A stretch of DNA of 33,627 nucleotides. Source: Planktothrix tepida PCC 9214 (lineage in GTDB: Bacteria; Cyanobacteriota; Cyanobacteriia; Cyanobacteriales; Microcoleaceae). A program made the position numbers and the translations under genes. Of the stretch, positions 1 to 7,866 are shown piece after piece. The notes beneath the pieces were generated by a model that saw nothing but the letters and a program-made list of their open reading frames with translations, was not told the origin of the DNA and ran no database searches. Location of the stretch: positions 201,129-234,755 of the forward strand of contig NZ_LN889813.1 of assembly GCF_900009145.1 (NCBI RefSeq), read 5' to 3'. Each line of letters starts with the position of its first letter. The stretch's first letter is position 1.

Positions 1-21
1 AACTGATAACTGATAACTGAT
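1..21. repeat. Heptanucleotide tandem repeat (AACTGAT x3), cut by the window edge
   Basis: Three perfect AACTGAT units fill the first 21 bases and run up to the stop codon of the first minus-strand gene. The 7-bp period is that of cyanobacterial STRR repeats and recurs at five other places in this window. The array may extend to the left beyond the window. Confidence 0.7.
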
Positions 22-473
22 TAATTATAATCAGCTACACTGGATTGATAAACGTCTTTTTCTATCGGCCAATCTTCATTTTCACCGCCAATAATAAGTT
101 TTTCAATGATTACATATTCTTGGCTTAATTGGCGAAAAGCATTGATTAAAACATCGAGAGCAAAAGCATCACTGGTTCCTAAATCAAACCAACAACGTGC
201 CCAAACTCCCTGATATTCAATTTCTCCCATATTGTGCATCAGTGCCATCATACTATTATCAACAATGGCATCATCGTAGGTCAGATAACTTAAGTCAATT
301 CCAGTATCTTGAACCTGTAGATTTTCTGCATTAAATCCTCCCATTTTTCCTAATAGAAACCATGAATCAAACACTTCCTCAATATAATCCCGTTCACTGC
401 GGGAGGGAACGGTTTGAAATTGTAGCCAAATCCAAATATCAAAAGGATTACATTCTCTAAACAAAACTTCCAT
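21..473 (-). CDS. DUF3531 family protein
   Basis: A 150-aa soluble protein with no signal peptide or membrane segment. Its tryptophan- and acid-rich sequence (FDIWIWLQF near the N-terminus, then GGFNAENLQVQ, MALMHNMGE and CWFDLGTSDA in the middle, NEDWPIE near the end) matches my recollection of DUF3531, a family found in cyanobacteria and plant plastids with no known activity. The ATG lies 12 bases after the stop codon of the TPR gene on the same strand, so the two are probably co-transcribed. No clear Shine-Dalgarno precedes it, which fits translation coupled to the upstream gene. The family call rests on recognition, not on a search; no catalytic motif is visible. Confidence 0.75.
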   Translation of the reverse strand: MEVLFRECNPFDIWIWLQFQTVPSRSERDYIEEVFDSWFLLGKMGGFNAENLQVQDTGIDLSYLTYDDAIVDNSMMALMHNMGEIEYQGVWARCWFDLGTSDAFALDVLINAFRQLSQEYVIIEKLIIGGENEDWPIEKDVYQSSVADYN

Positions 474-485
474 AAGAATAAATGG

Positions 486-1520
486 TTATAAAGGTGGTAA
501 TTGATTGGCAGTTGGCCCCCAAAGACCATTAGCATCTTTAATTTTATCGCGCAACGGATCACAAGGTCGTCCTTGATTATCAATGCGGTTTAGATTTTTG
601 CATTGTTCATAAAAGATTTGAGCGACTAATCGTTTAGGAAGTTGATCAGATTGGTTTAAAGCTTGGGTAAAATATTGCTTGGCTTCCTGTAACTGGGAGG
701 GAATTAGAGTTTGATTGCTTGCTTTGAGTTTCTTTCCCTGTTCTGCTAAGATTTGGGCTTTCAGATATAATACTTCTGGATGGTTTGGAGCTTCAGATAA
801 AGCTTTTTCGGTATAACTTAAGGCTTGATCATATTGACCTAAATTTTGATAGCCAATGGCAATTCCCCGATAAGCTAAGTAACTAGGTTTAGCTTGTTGT
901 TCAAGTTTTTTAATAGCTTTTTGGGAGTCAGAAAAGGGAAGATTCAAGGATAATAATAAATCCATATAGCCTTGAATTAAGTTTAATTCGGGATCTTGAG
1001 GATTAATTTTTTCAGCAACATTTAAGGATTTTAATACCTCTTGTAATTGATTTAAGGCTTTAGGAGCACCTTTTAATGTGCCTTCCGTGACGATGGTATG
1101 ACCCCCTTGTAAAAATAAACCGACTGCAATATAAAGATTACCGCGTAAAGGGTCTTTTGTACTTAAGAGTTTAGCCGATGCTAAGGTTTGATCACTATAG
1201 GTTTTTAAAGCATTAAAATCTTGATCTTGGTAAGCTAAAGAAGCCAAGAGTGCATAGACTAAGGGTTCATTGGGTTCTTGTAATTTCGCTTTTTCTAAAA
1301 CTTGTTGAGCTTCCTTATAATTCCCTCGCTCAAACATTGCTTTAAATGCAGTTTCTGTTTGGCTTCCGATGGGACGCGGATCGGTTGTGCGAAACGGATC
1401 AGCCGCCAAACTGGGATTTATCCCTGAACTGAATGTAATCAAACTGGCACTCATTCCCCAGAAAACCTGTCTAATCATTAAGGGAAATTTCTGAGCTTTA
1501 CACCGAGAAGAATTGATCAT
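486..1520 (-). CDS. Exported tetratricopeptide-repeat protein
   Basis: About 344 aa. The N-terminus has basic residues, a hydrophobic stretch and a likely cleavage site near SLAA-DPF, so the protein is probably sent to the periplasm or lumen. After a short proline-rich linker come degenerate TPR helices (for example the units with YKEAQQVLEKAKLQEPNEP and YDQALSYTEKALSEAPNHP), so it probably scaffolds other proteins; no enzyme domain is visible. The open frame extends to a TTG at 1541, and ATG codons occur at 1529 and 1520. I chose 1520 because AGGA lies 8 bases ahead of it; 1529 is the main alternative. It is the first gene of a pair with the DUF3531 gene. Cyanobacteria carry many such TPR proteins, and I cannot name this one. 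Confidence 0.75.
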   Translation of the reverse strand: MINSSRCKAQKFPLMIRQVFWGMSASLITFSSGINPSLAADPFRTTDPRPIGSQTETAFKAMFERGNYKEAQQVLEKAKLQEPNEPLVYALLASLAYQDQDFNALKTYSDQTLASAKLLSTKDPLRGNLYIAVGLFLQGGHTIVTEGTLKGAPKALNQLQEVLKSLNVAEKINPQDPELNLIQGYMDLLLSLNLPFSDSQKAIKKLEQQAKPSYLAYRGIAIGYQNLGQYDQALSYTEKALSEAPNHPEVLYLKAQILAEQGKKLKASNQTLIPSQLQEAKQYFTQALNQSDQLPKRLVAQIFYEQCKNLNRIDNQGRPCDPLRDKIKDANGLWGPTANQLPPL

Positions 1521-1682
1521 AATGTTCATCCTATTATCCAAGTTAAAACGGAATGTTCAATCAGAGCCAAGCTGGGATGATATTGCCATCTGTTTTGTAT
1601 AAATCTTAATTTTTTTCTCTGCTTTCGGCAAGGGGAAACCCAGATTTATTTGCAAGAACTGATAAAAATAATCTACTGATTG

Positions 1683-1691
1683 TGTTATAAT
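1683..1691 (+). promoter_or_regulatory. Extended -10 promoter element for the ABC ATPase gene
   Basis: TGTTATAAT is a perfect extended -10 (TGnTATAAT). No good -35 lies 16-18 bases upstream, which is acceptable for an extended -10 promoter. Transcription would begin near 1698, about 80 bases before the ATG at 1778. The TTG at 1706 would then have almost no leader, which favours the later start. Confidence 0.5.
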
Positions 1692-1777
1692 CTAAATTAA
1701 GGGTATTGGGCATTAAGCATTTCCTCTTGCTTTGTTTTTTCGGCTCAAATTCTCATTTTATTGGTCTTCTGTTTGTG

Positions 1778-2461
1778 ATGCTTTATATCAAAAATTTAGT
1801 TTATCATCCCGCCGCTAGTGACAACCCGATTTTAGCGCAGGTCAACTTAGAACTGGCACCGCAGCAAATGGGACTCATTATTGGGCCTAGTGGTTCGGGA
1901 AAAAGTACATTACTGGAAATTTTAGCGGGTTTAGCTGAAAAAACGAAGGGAAATATTTGCTGGCGGGAGCAAGAATTAACCTCGGAACACTTACAACAGC
2001 TTGCGGGTTTAGTGTTTCAATTTCCAGAACGACATTTTTGTGGCGGCACAATTTTAGATGAGTTACGCTTAGGTCATCCAGAGTTAGGTTCAGAGCAGGT
2101 TCATCAAGCGTTAGATGAAGTAGGACTCAGCCATTTATCGTTACAAGTTGCTCCCCATTCCCTCAGTGGTGGACAGCAAAGACGTCTAGCCTTAGCGGTA
2201 CAATTAATTCGCCAACCTCATATTTTAATGTTAGATGAACCAACGGCGGGTTTAGACTGGTCAATGCGACAACAATTAATTAATTTATTAGGAAAATTAA
2301 AAAAACATTGGACGTTATTAATTGTCACCCATGATGCTAGAGAATTGTTGAATCTTGCAGATTGTTGTTGGTCATTACAACACGGTCATTTAGCTCCCCT
2401 AGATTTGAAGACAATGGTAATGCAAGACCAACAAAAAATAGTAGCTTCTCCAAAAGCTTAA
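1778..2461 (+). CDS. ABC transporter ATP-binding protein, EcfA/CbiO-like
   Basis: A 228-aa ATPase with all ABC motifs in order: Walker A GPSGSGKST, Q-loop FQFPERHF, signature LSGGQQRR, Walker B LMLDEPTAGLD and the switch histidine in VTHD. The FQFPE Q-loop resembles energy-coupling-factor (cobalt/vitamin) ATPases rather than amino-acid or export ATPases. No EcfT, EcfS or other permease lies nearby, so the substrate is unknown and partners must be elsewhere; cyanobacteria and plastids both have such orphan ATPases. The open frame runs back to a TTG at 1706, but that adds 24 hydrophobic residues foreign to the family. ATG 1778 (MLYIKNLVYHP) begins where ABC domains normally begin. It ends 13 bases before rsmG, suggesting an operon. 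Confidence 0.85.
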   Translation: MLYIKNLVYHPAASDNPILAQVNLELAPQQMGLIIGPSGSGKSTLLEILAGLAEKTKGNICWREQELTSEHLQQLAGLVFQFPERHFCGGTILDELRLGHPELGSEQVHQALDEVGLSHLSLQVAPHSLSGGQQRRLALAVQLIRQPHILMLDEPTAGLDWSMRQQLINLLGKLKKHWTLLIVTHDARELLNLADCCWSLQHGHLAPLDLKTMVMQDQQKIVASPKA

Positions 2462-2474
2462 TTTTTGATAAATT

Positions 2475-3224
2475 ATGAATCAAACTTCCTTCCCTAAGTT
2501 ACCCGAACTGACTGCAATTTGGCAGGATACATTAAATTGGCAACCTACTCCTGCACAACAGGATTTATTTCAACAATTATTTGAGTTAATTCTGGAGTTT
2601 AATCAACAACTGAACTTAACTCGCTTAACTGAACCTGAAGAATTTTGGGAAAAACATTTATGGGATTCTCTACGCGGAATTGCCCCCGTATTATCGGGTA
2701 AAATTCCTGCCCATCCCGGTGATAAAATTATTGATATTGGCACAGGGGGAGGCTTCCCCGGAATACCTGTGGCTTTAGTATTACCGGATTGTTCTGTGAC
2801 GTTATTAGATTCAACTCGCAAGAAAATTACCGCCTTAACAACAATTTTAGAGCAATTAAATATCAAAAATACAATTCCTTGGGTGGGTCGAGCAGAAGCT
2901 CTGGGTCAACATCCTAAACATCGAGAATCCTATCAGTTGGCTTTGTTAAGAGCCGTTGCTCCGCCATCCGTTTCTGCTGAATATGCTCTGCCTTTATTAA
3001 AGATTGGAGGATTAGGAATACTCTATCGAGGTCACTGGACAACGGAAGAAGAAAAACAGTTAACATTCACGGTGAAACAATTAGGGGGAATCATCGAATC
3101 TGTTGATGAATTTACCACCCCTTTAACTAACAGTGTTCGCCACTGTGTATCGATTAAAAAAGTAAAATATACGCCTAAACAATACCCGCGAAATGTTGGA
3201 GTTCCCGGTCAAAAACCCTTGTAG
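2475..3224 (+). CDS. rsmG: 16S rRNA (guanine-527-N7)-methyltransferase RsmG
   Basis: A 249-aa class I SAM-dependent methyltransferase. The glycine-rich SAM motif IDIGTGGGFPGIP is diagnostic of RsmG (GidB), as are the preceding KHLWDSL segment and the C-terminal YPRNVGVPGQKPL end. The enzyme puts N7-methyl on G527 of 16S rRNA in the 530 loop; its loss in other bacteria gives low-level streptomycin resistance. Length is within the family range. It follows the ABC ATPase by 13 bases on the same strand. Its stop codon lies inside the left arm of the inverted repeat at 3219-3267, which could end the transcript. Confidence 0.95.
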   Translation: MNQTSFPKLPELTAIWQDTLNWQPTPAQQDLFQQLFELILEFNQQLNLTRLTEPEEFWEKHLWDSLRGIAPVLSGKIPAHPGDKIIDIGTGGGFPGIPVALVLPDCSVTLLDSTRKKITALTTILEQLNIKNTIPWVGRAEALGQHPKHRESYQLALLRAVAPPSVSAEYALPLLKIGGLGILYRGHWTTEEEKQLTFTVKQLGGIIESVDEFTTPLTNSVRHCVSIKKVKYTPKQYPRNVGVPGQKPL

Positions 3225-3267
3225 TAAGCCCTAAAGGGCCAAAAGAGGGCTAAAGCCCTCACTACAA
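3219..3267. repeat. Compound inverted repeat (dispersed cyanobacterial palindrome type), possible terminator
   Basis: Outer arms TTGTAGT and ACTACAA (7 bp) enclose two smaller hairpins, GCCCT/AGGGC and GAGGGCT/AGCCCTC. The layout resembles dispersed palindromes that I recall from filamentous cyanobacteria. It overlaps the rsmG stop codon and its right arm touches the kinase-tail remnant at 3267. It lacks a run of T, so any terminator role would depend on structure alone. Confidence 0.6.
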
Positions 3268-3308
3268 AGATCGTTGACTTAACTAAGCCTTTAATAAACC
3301 ATGATTAA
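3267..3308 (+). pseudogene. C-terminal remnant of a lost third hybrid histidine kinase
   Basis: Read in frame from 3267, these bases encode KIVDLTKPLINHD and a stop. That matches the ends of the two downstream kinases ([12 protein letters not shown]-stop and [13 protein letters not shown]-stop). The stop also overlaps the next start in the same way: ATGATTAA at 3301-3308, as at 7859-7866. The simplest reading is that a kinase gene once stood upstream in the same tandem array and was deleted down to its last codons, with the inverted repeat at the break. Confidence 0.75.
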
Positions 3309-4434
3309 CCCTGACCCCAAAACAGCTAAAAAAAACCGACAAATTTCCCTGAGATTAGTGTTAATTGTCCCCTTTGTGTTGCAAATTGTCGGTGCTGTGG
3401 GATTAGTGGGTTATTTGTCTTATCAGAGTGGACAACAAGCGGTAGAAAACTTAGCCAATCAGGTGATGAATCAGGTAACAAAACGAATACATGATCACCT
3501 GAATACCTCCCTGCAAATTCAACAGCAAATAGTCGCTCTAAATTATGATATTTTTCAACAGGGTAGCCTTAATATCAAAGATTTTGAGCAACTACGTCAG
3601 CATCTTTGGCAACAGATCAAACTCTCTCCTTCCCTTTCATCTAATGGCTTCGCTAATGAACAGGGAGAACAGATAAACTACTATCGCCTTCTCAGTCGGG
3701 AATTACTTGCACAAGCCAATCAGCTTTCTGGAGAAAATCTCAAACAAGGTGCATTCATCTTAAACCAAGTCAACCTTCCAGATGTCACAAAACGGAAATA
3801 TTATCTCGTTGATCATCAAGGTAGAGGTAGGAAATTGAGCTATGTGAAACCCGTTAATGTACTGCAAACCGATTGGTATCTGGCGGCAATTGCAGCTAAA
3901 AAACAAACTTGGTCGCCGATTATTGTTTACAAAGTGCCAAAAACATTAGGGATTAATGCGATATTTCCTGTTTATGATAATGGGAAAAAACTTCAAGGTG
4001 TTTTTAATAGTGGCATTATATTAGATGGAATCGGAACCTTTTTAAATAATCTCAAATTCTCGACTTCAGGACAAACATTTATTATTGATCGTCAGGGCGA
4101 TCTTGTCGCTACATCAACGTTAGAAACTCCCTATTTGAAAGATGCCACGGGAAAGTTAATCCGCTTAAGTGCTACCCAGAGTCAGAACCCTTGGACAAGG
4201 ATAATCACCCATCAACTGCAACAACAATATGGCGATCTTAACCAAATTAAAACTGATTTTAACTTCCAAGTTCCCTTGAAGGGGAAAACGCTGTTTGTTC
4301 ACATTAAGCCTTATCAAGATCAATATGGTTTAGATTGGTTGTTAGTCGTAGCTCTCCCAGACTCTGACTTTATGGCAGAAATTCAGGCTAATGCCAAATT
4401 AACAGTTTTACTCTCTCTTATTACCTTACAATAA
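3301..4434 (+). pseudogene. Hybrid sensor histidine kinase 1, 5' half (TM1 and dCache sensor), split by the IS
   Basis: The first 377 codons of a kinase gene. Visible are a basic N-terminus, a first membrane helix (about residues 18-42), an extracytoplasmic double-Cache-like sensor (about 45-350) and the beginning of a second membrane helix that stops at SLITLQ. The last two residues' reading and the stop (CAA TAA) come partly from the IS, which starts at 4430. Removing the IS joins codon 377 in frame with base 6182 and gives a 937-aa kinase very like the next gene. If expressed, this half would be a membrane-anchored sensor with no kinase. The first 60 residues are nearly the same as in the paralog, whereas the sensor has diverged strongly. 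Confidence 0.88.
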
Positions 4435-4446
4435 CCGTATTCAAAG

Positions 4447-4467
4447 CCCACGTCTTTCAAGCGTGGG
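4447..4467 (+). repeat. Left-end subterminal hairpin of IS copy 1
   Basis: CCCACG (4447-4452) pairs with CGTGGG (4462-4467) around a 9-base loop, 17 bases inside the left tip. In IS608-like elements TnpA recognises such a folded single-strand hairpin. A second tight hairpin, CCGCCT-tt-AGGCGG at 4479-4492, lies just beyond the tnpA stop codon and may end its transcript. Confidence 0.7.
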
Positions 4468-4500
4468 ATGTAGAATACCCGCCTTTAGGCGGAGTGAAGG

Positions 4501-4899
4501 CTAGTGAGAGTTTTGGTTAGCAATATACTTTTTGATAGTTTCACTAGAAACAGAACCAGCCGTCCCACAATAATAGCTTCGACTCCACAAAGAAGGTAGT
4601 TTAAGTAAATGAGGAAATTCTTTTCTTAATATTCTTGATGATGCCCCTTTGATTCTGAACATAATTTGATGTGGAGCAATCAAAGGGTGACAACTAATAA
4701 ATAAATGCACATGATCAGGCATTATCTCCAGAGCTAGGACATCACATTCTAGCTCTTTTGCTTTTTGGTAGATAATTTCCTCTAATCTTCTGCTCACTCC
4801 GTTAACCAACACCCTTTTCCTCCTTTTTGGGCAAAAGACAAAATGATAGTTGATCAGACTAACTGATGTGTTTTTTCTTCTATATTGATTTTCTGTCAT
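4501..4899 (-). CDS. tnpA: IS200/IS605 TnpA, Y1 HUH transposase (copy 1)
   Basis: A 132-aa REP/Y1 transposase of typical length. The HUH metal-binding motif is HVH at residues 63-65 (within PDHVHLFI), and the catalytic tyrosine is Y125 in the helix IKKYIANQ, near the Y127 position of IS608 TnpA. The enzyme nicks single-stranded DNA, forms a 5'-phosphotyrosine link, and moves the top strand as a circle that inserts 3' of TTAC. The gene is complete, begins with ATG, and is divergent from tnpB with 35 bases between the chosen starts. The second copy encodes the same protein, so the element is probably active or was until recently. Confidence 0.95.
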   Translation of the reverse strand: MTENQYRRKNTSVSLINYHFVFCPKRRKRVLVNGVSRRLEEIIYQKAKELECDVLALEIMPDHVHLFISCHPLIAPHQIMFRIKGASSRILRKEFPHLLKLPSLWSRSYYCGTAGSVSSETIKKYIANQNSH

Positions 4900-4934
4900 T
4901 GTCGATACACACGATTCATCAACCTTATGTTATC

Positions 4935-6161
4935 ATGGATGACATGACAAAAATAACTCGGACGATTAAATTGAAATTCGTGGATCTCAACCGTTGTAAA
5001 GCTCAGGTGTTTGAGCAAATGACGGCAGAAAACACACGGGTTGCCAACAAGCTGTTGTCATTGCCGATTAAAGAACGGCGTAAAATGACAACAGCTAAAA
5101 TTATGTCCGAGTTAAAATCTGCCCTTGTTAACCAAGTAATCCGACATACCACATCACCCACAGGTCGTAAAACCAAACAATATAAAGTTCTTCCTGTGGA
5201 AGTTAACAACCAAAACTGGAAGTTAACCCTAAAAGGGAATACTTATTCAATTAGTTTTCCAACCCTTAAAGGTGAAAAAAGAATTCCCATTGAAGTTGCA
5301 TCTCCCCATTGGCAACCTGTTTTAGACGGATTGTTAGAGGGAACAATTCAAGGGGGTTCTTTTAAATTAATTAAACATCGAAATAAGTGGTATGCCTATC
5401 TGTCAATTACTGAGGATGTTCCAGAAGTTAAGACGGAGAAAAGATTAGGATGTGACCGAGGACAGAATAATTTAGCGGTAGTTGCACCTAAACAGGGTTT
5501 TGGTAAGTTCTTTAATGGTCAAAGCGTTAAGCATCGGAGACGTTATTTTCAACAACGAAGAAAACAACTTCAAGAAGCTAAAAAGTTTCGAGCATTAAAG
5601 AAATGGGACAAAAAAGAACGACGATGGATGGATGCAATCAATCATACAATCAGCCGTCGAATTGTTCGTTTTGCCGAATACCATAATGCTGATGTTGTTA
5701 TTGAGGATTTAGAAGGATGTCGAAGCACAATGAAACAGAGCCAAAAATCTCGTTCTGATTCCGGTGAATCTCGACATAATTGGTCTTATTATTCTTTGGA
5801 ACAGAAACTTAATTATAAGTTGGCTCTTAAAGGATTGAAATTAATTAAAAGACCTGCGCCATACACTTCCAAATCCTGTTCAACCTGTGGTTTTATTGGT
5901 AAAAGAAATCGACATGATTTCAATTGCCCTAATGGTCACTACCATAACTCTGATTTGAATGCTGCGAAAAACCTAGCTCAATGGGACGGTTTTTCTTGTC
6001 AGTTAGACCTACAGAGAGATGCTTCTGTAATGGATTCATCCGGTTTAACTGATGGGGTGCTTGGCACACCCCTGAACTCGGTGAATACAGTCAAACAAGA
6101 GTATATTCAACTGTCTCTGCTTGACTGGACTAGATACGAGAATCCCACCCCTTTAGCGTAG
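4935..6161 (+). CDS. tnpB: TnpB RNA-guided nuclease, IS200/IS605 accessory protein (copy 1)
   Basis: About 408 aa from ATG 4935. The RuvC-like residues are all present: D174 in GCDRG, E257 in VVIEDLEG and D340 in SDLNAAKN. The zinc finger begins with C315 and C318 (CSTCG) but continues as CPNGH, so His335 would have to replace the usual fourth cysteine. TnpB proteins are ancestors of Cas12 and cut DNA with a guide RNA made from the element's right end. The frame runs back to 4866, overlapping tnpA, but family similarity begins at [15 protein letters not shown]; 4944 is another possible ATG. The stop TAG lies in the loop of the right-end hairpin, so the C-terminus is encoded by a transposition structure. 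Confidence 0.93.
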   Translation: MDDMTKITRTIKLKFVDLNRCKAQVFEQMTAENTRVANKLLSLPIKERRKMTTAKIMSELKSALVNQVIRHTTSPTGRKTKQYKVLPVEVNNQNWKLTLKGNTYSISFPTLKGEKRIPIEVASPHWQPVLDGLLEGTIQGGSFKLIKHRNKWYAYLSITEDVPEVKTEKRLGCDRGQNNLAVVAPKQGFGKFFNGQSVKHRRRYFQQRRKQLQEAKKFRALKKWDKKERRWMDAINHTISRRIVRFAEYHNADVVIEDLEGCRSTMKQSQKSRSDSGESRHNWSYYSLEQKLNYKLALKGLKLIKRPAPYTSKSCSTCGFIGKRNRHDFNCPNGHYHNSDLNAAKNLAQWDGFSCQLDLQRDASVMDSSGLTDGVLGTPLNSVNTVKQEYIQLSLLDWTRYENPTPLA

Positions 6162-6174
6162 CGCAGGGGTGGGA
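6143..6174 (+). repeat. Right-end hairpin of IS copy 1, likely part of the TnpB guide RNA
   Basis: TCCCACCCCT (6143-6152) pairs perfectly with AGGGGTGGGA (6165-6174) around a 12-base loop that holds the tnpB stop codon. It ends 7 bases before the right tip. In this family such a hairpin is bound by TnpA. The tnpB 3' end plus right end also form the reRNA/omegaRNA, whose guide is the host DNA directly after the tip; here that would be about 6182-6201. Confidence 0.7.
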
Positions 6175-6181
6175 GTGTCAA

Positions 6182-7866
6182 TCCTGACTACAGCTATTGG
6201 TATTCTCACCGCTCGATGGATTACTCATCCAATTCTCCGTTTAAATCGAGCAAGTCAGGCAATCGCAAAGGGTGAATGGCAATATTTAACCCCAGAAAAA
6301 AATCACGGGATTCAGGATATCAAACTTCAAGGTATTACTGAAGTAACAAGTCTTACCGATTCATTTAATAGTATGGCGATTCAGTTAAAAACTGCTTTTG
6401 AAACCTTAGAAAATCGGGTATATGAACGCACCGCAGAATTAGAAATTGCTAAGGAAAAAGCCGAAGTTGCCAATCAAGCCAAAAGTACCTTTATTGCCAA
6501 TATGAGCCATGAATTGCGATCGCCTTTGAATGCTATTCTAGGTTTTTCCCAATTGATCTTAAGAAAGTCGGCAGTTAGTCCAGAAGAATATGAGAATGCA
6601 GACATTATCTATCGCAGTGGAGAATATTTACTAACCCTGATTAATAATATTCTGGATTTATCAAAAATAGAAGCCGGAAAAACCACCTTGAATCCTCGAT
6701 ATTTTGATCTGTATTACCTCCTAGATGATTTAGAAAATATGTTGCATCTACGCGCTGTATCTGCGGGTTTAACACTGATATTTATTCGAGATGAAAATGT
6801 TCCTCATTATATCTATACCGATGAAGTTAAACTGCGTCAGGTGATCATCAATTTACTTAGTAATGCCATTAAATTTACCTTAGATGGTCAAATTACACTC
6901 TCTGTCTTTCAGGGAGATCAAGAAACAATCGATATTTTTAATCTTCATTTTTCTATTTGTGATACGGGAGTCGGAATAGCACCCGAAGAATTACCCAAGC
7001 TGTTTGATGCTTTTTCTCAAGCTCAAGCGGGAAAGAAATGCAATGAAGGAACGGGTTTAGGGTTAGCCATTAGTCGCAAATTTATCTCATTAATGGGAGG
7101 AGATATTTCTGTAGAAAGTGAATTAGGAAAAGGCACAACCTTTCAATTTTATATTCAAGCTAAATTAGGTCAAGAAATTGTGAGTAAAACTCCAGAAAAA
7201 CACCCTCAAGTTCTGGCTTTAGCTCCCGGTCAACCCACCTATAAAATTCTGACGGTTGATGATAAAGAAATTAATCGTCAATTACTAATTAAATTACTTT
7301 CACCTTTAGGATTTGAGGTAAAAGAAGCGAGTAATGGAATTGAAGCGATCGCAATATGGGAAGAATGGGAACCCCATTTAATTTGGATGGATATGCGAAT
7401 GCCTGTGATGGATGGTTATGAAGCCACTCAATATATTAAATCCACAACTAAAGGCAATGGGACTGCCATTATTGCGTTAACAGCCAGTGTTTTAGAAGAA
7501 GAAAAAGCGATTACTCTCTCAGCCGGATGTGATGATTTTCTCCGTAAACCCTTTACAGAATATACCATTTTTGAGGCTTTAGGGAAACATTTAGGAGTGG
7601 AGTATATTTATGCAGAAACACAAACTCTTTTAAGGAGTAGTCCCAAACTAAAGTTAACTTCAGAGGATTTAAAAATTATGTCCCCTGAATGGATTAATCA
7701 ACTCTATGAAGCTGCATTAGAAGCAAACTCTACCCAAGTTTTGGAATTAATTGAAGAAATTCCGGCTACCGAGATTGATCTCACCCAATTTCTAACAAAG
7801 GTTGTGCGTAAATTTCAATTTGAGCAGATAATTGAATTAACCGAGCCTTTAATAAACCATGATTAA
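6182..7866 (+). pseudogene. Hybrid sensor histidine kinase 1, 3' half (HAMP, HisKA, HATPase, REC), split by the IS
   Basis: Continuation of the kinase that begins at 3301. From the IS edge: the rest of membrane helix 2, a HAMP region ([15 protein letters not shown]), a coiled coil, HisKA with the phospho-accepting histidine in [11 protein letters not shown] (about residue 486 of the restored protein), an HATPase domain (N box [10 protein letters not shown]1 DTGVGI, G2 GTGLGL) and a receiver with [17 protein letters not shown] and RKPF. A 90-residue helical tail shared with the paralog ends the protein. All motifs are intact, so the IS is the only visible lesion. A GTG at 6175 in the IS tip with AGGGG five bases ahead could restart translation and give a kinase without its sensor. 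The stop overlaps the next start (ATGATTAA). Confidence 0.88.

Larger units (their letters stand above)
4430..6181 (+). mobile_element. IS200/IS605-family element, IS608-like, copy 1 (1752 bp)
   Basis: Boundaries come from comparison with copy 2: the shared sequence starts after TTAC (4426-4429) and ends with TCAA (6178-6181), with unrelated flanks. TTAC as left cleavage site and TCAA at the right end are exactly the IS608 arrangement. There is no target duplication and no terminal inverted repeat, as expected for single-strand transposition by a Y1 HUH enzyme. It carries divergent tnpA (minus) and tnpB (plus), and subterminal hairpins at both ends. I saw no HIP1 octamer in it, unlike its host genes. 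It interrupts the second membrane helix of hybrid kinase 1. Confidence 0.95.

Noticed and set aside
4430-6181. Target-site duplication or terminal inverted repeats at the IS ends
   Set aside because: None seen; IS200/IS605 elements have neither, and the TTAC/TCAA ends explain the boundaries.
6169-7866. The kinase 3' half as an independent gene starting at GTG 6169
   Set aside because: The first four codons are IS sequence, and exact IS removal restores one gene. It is better described as a split kinase.
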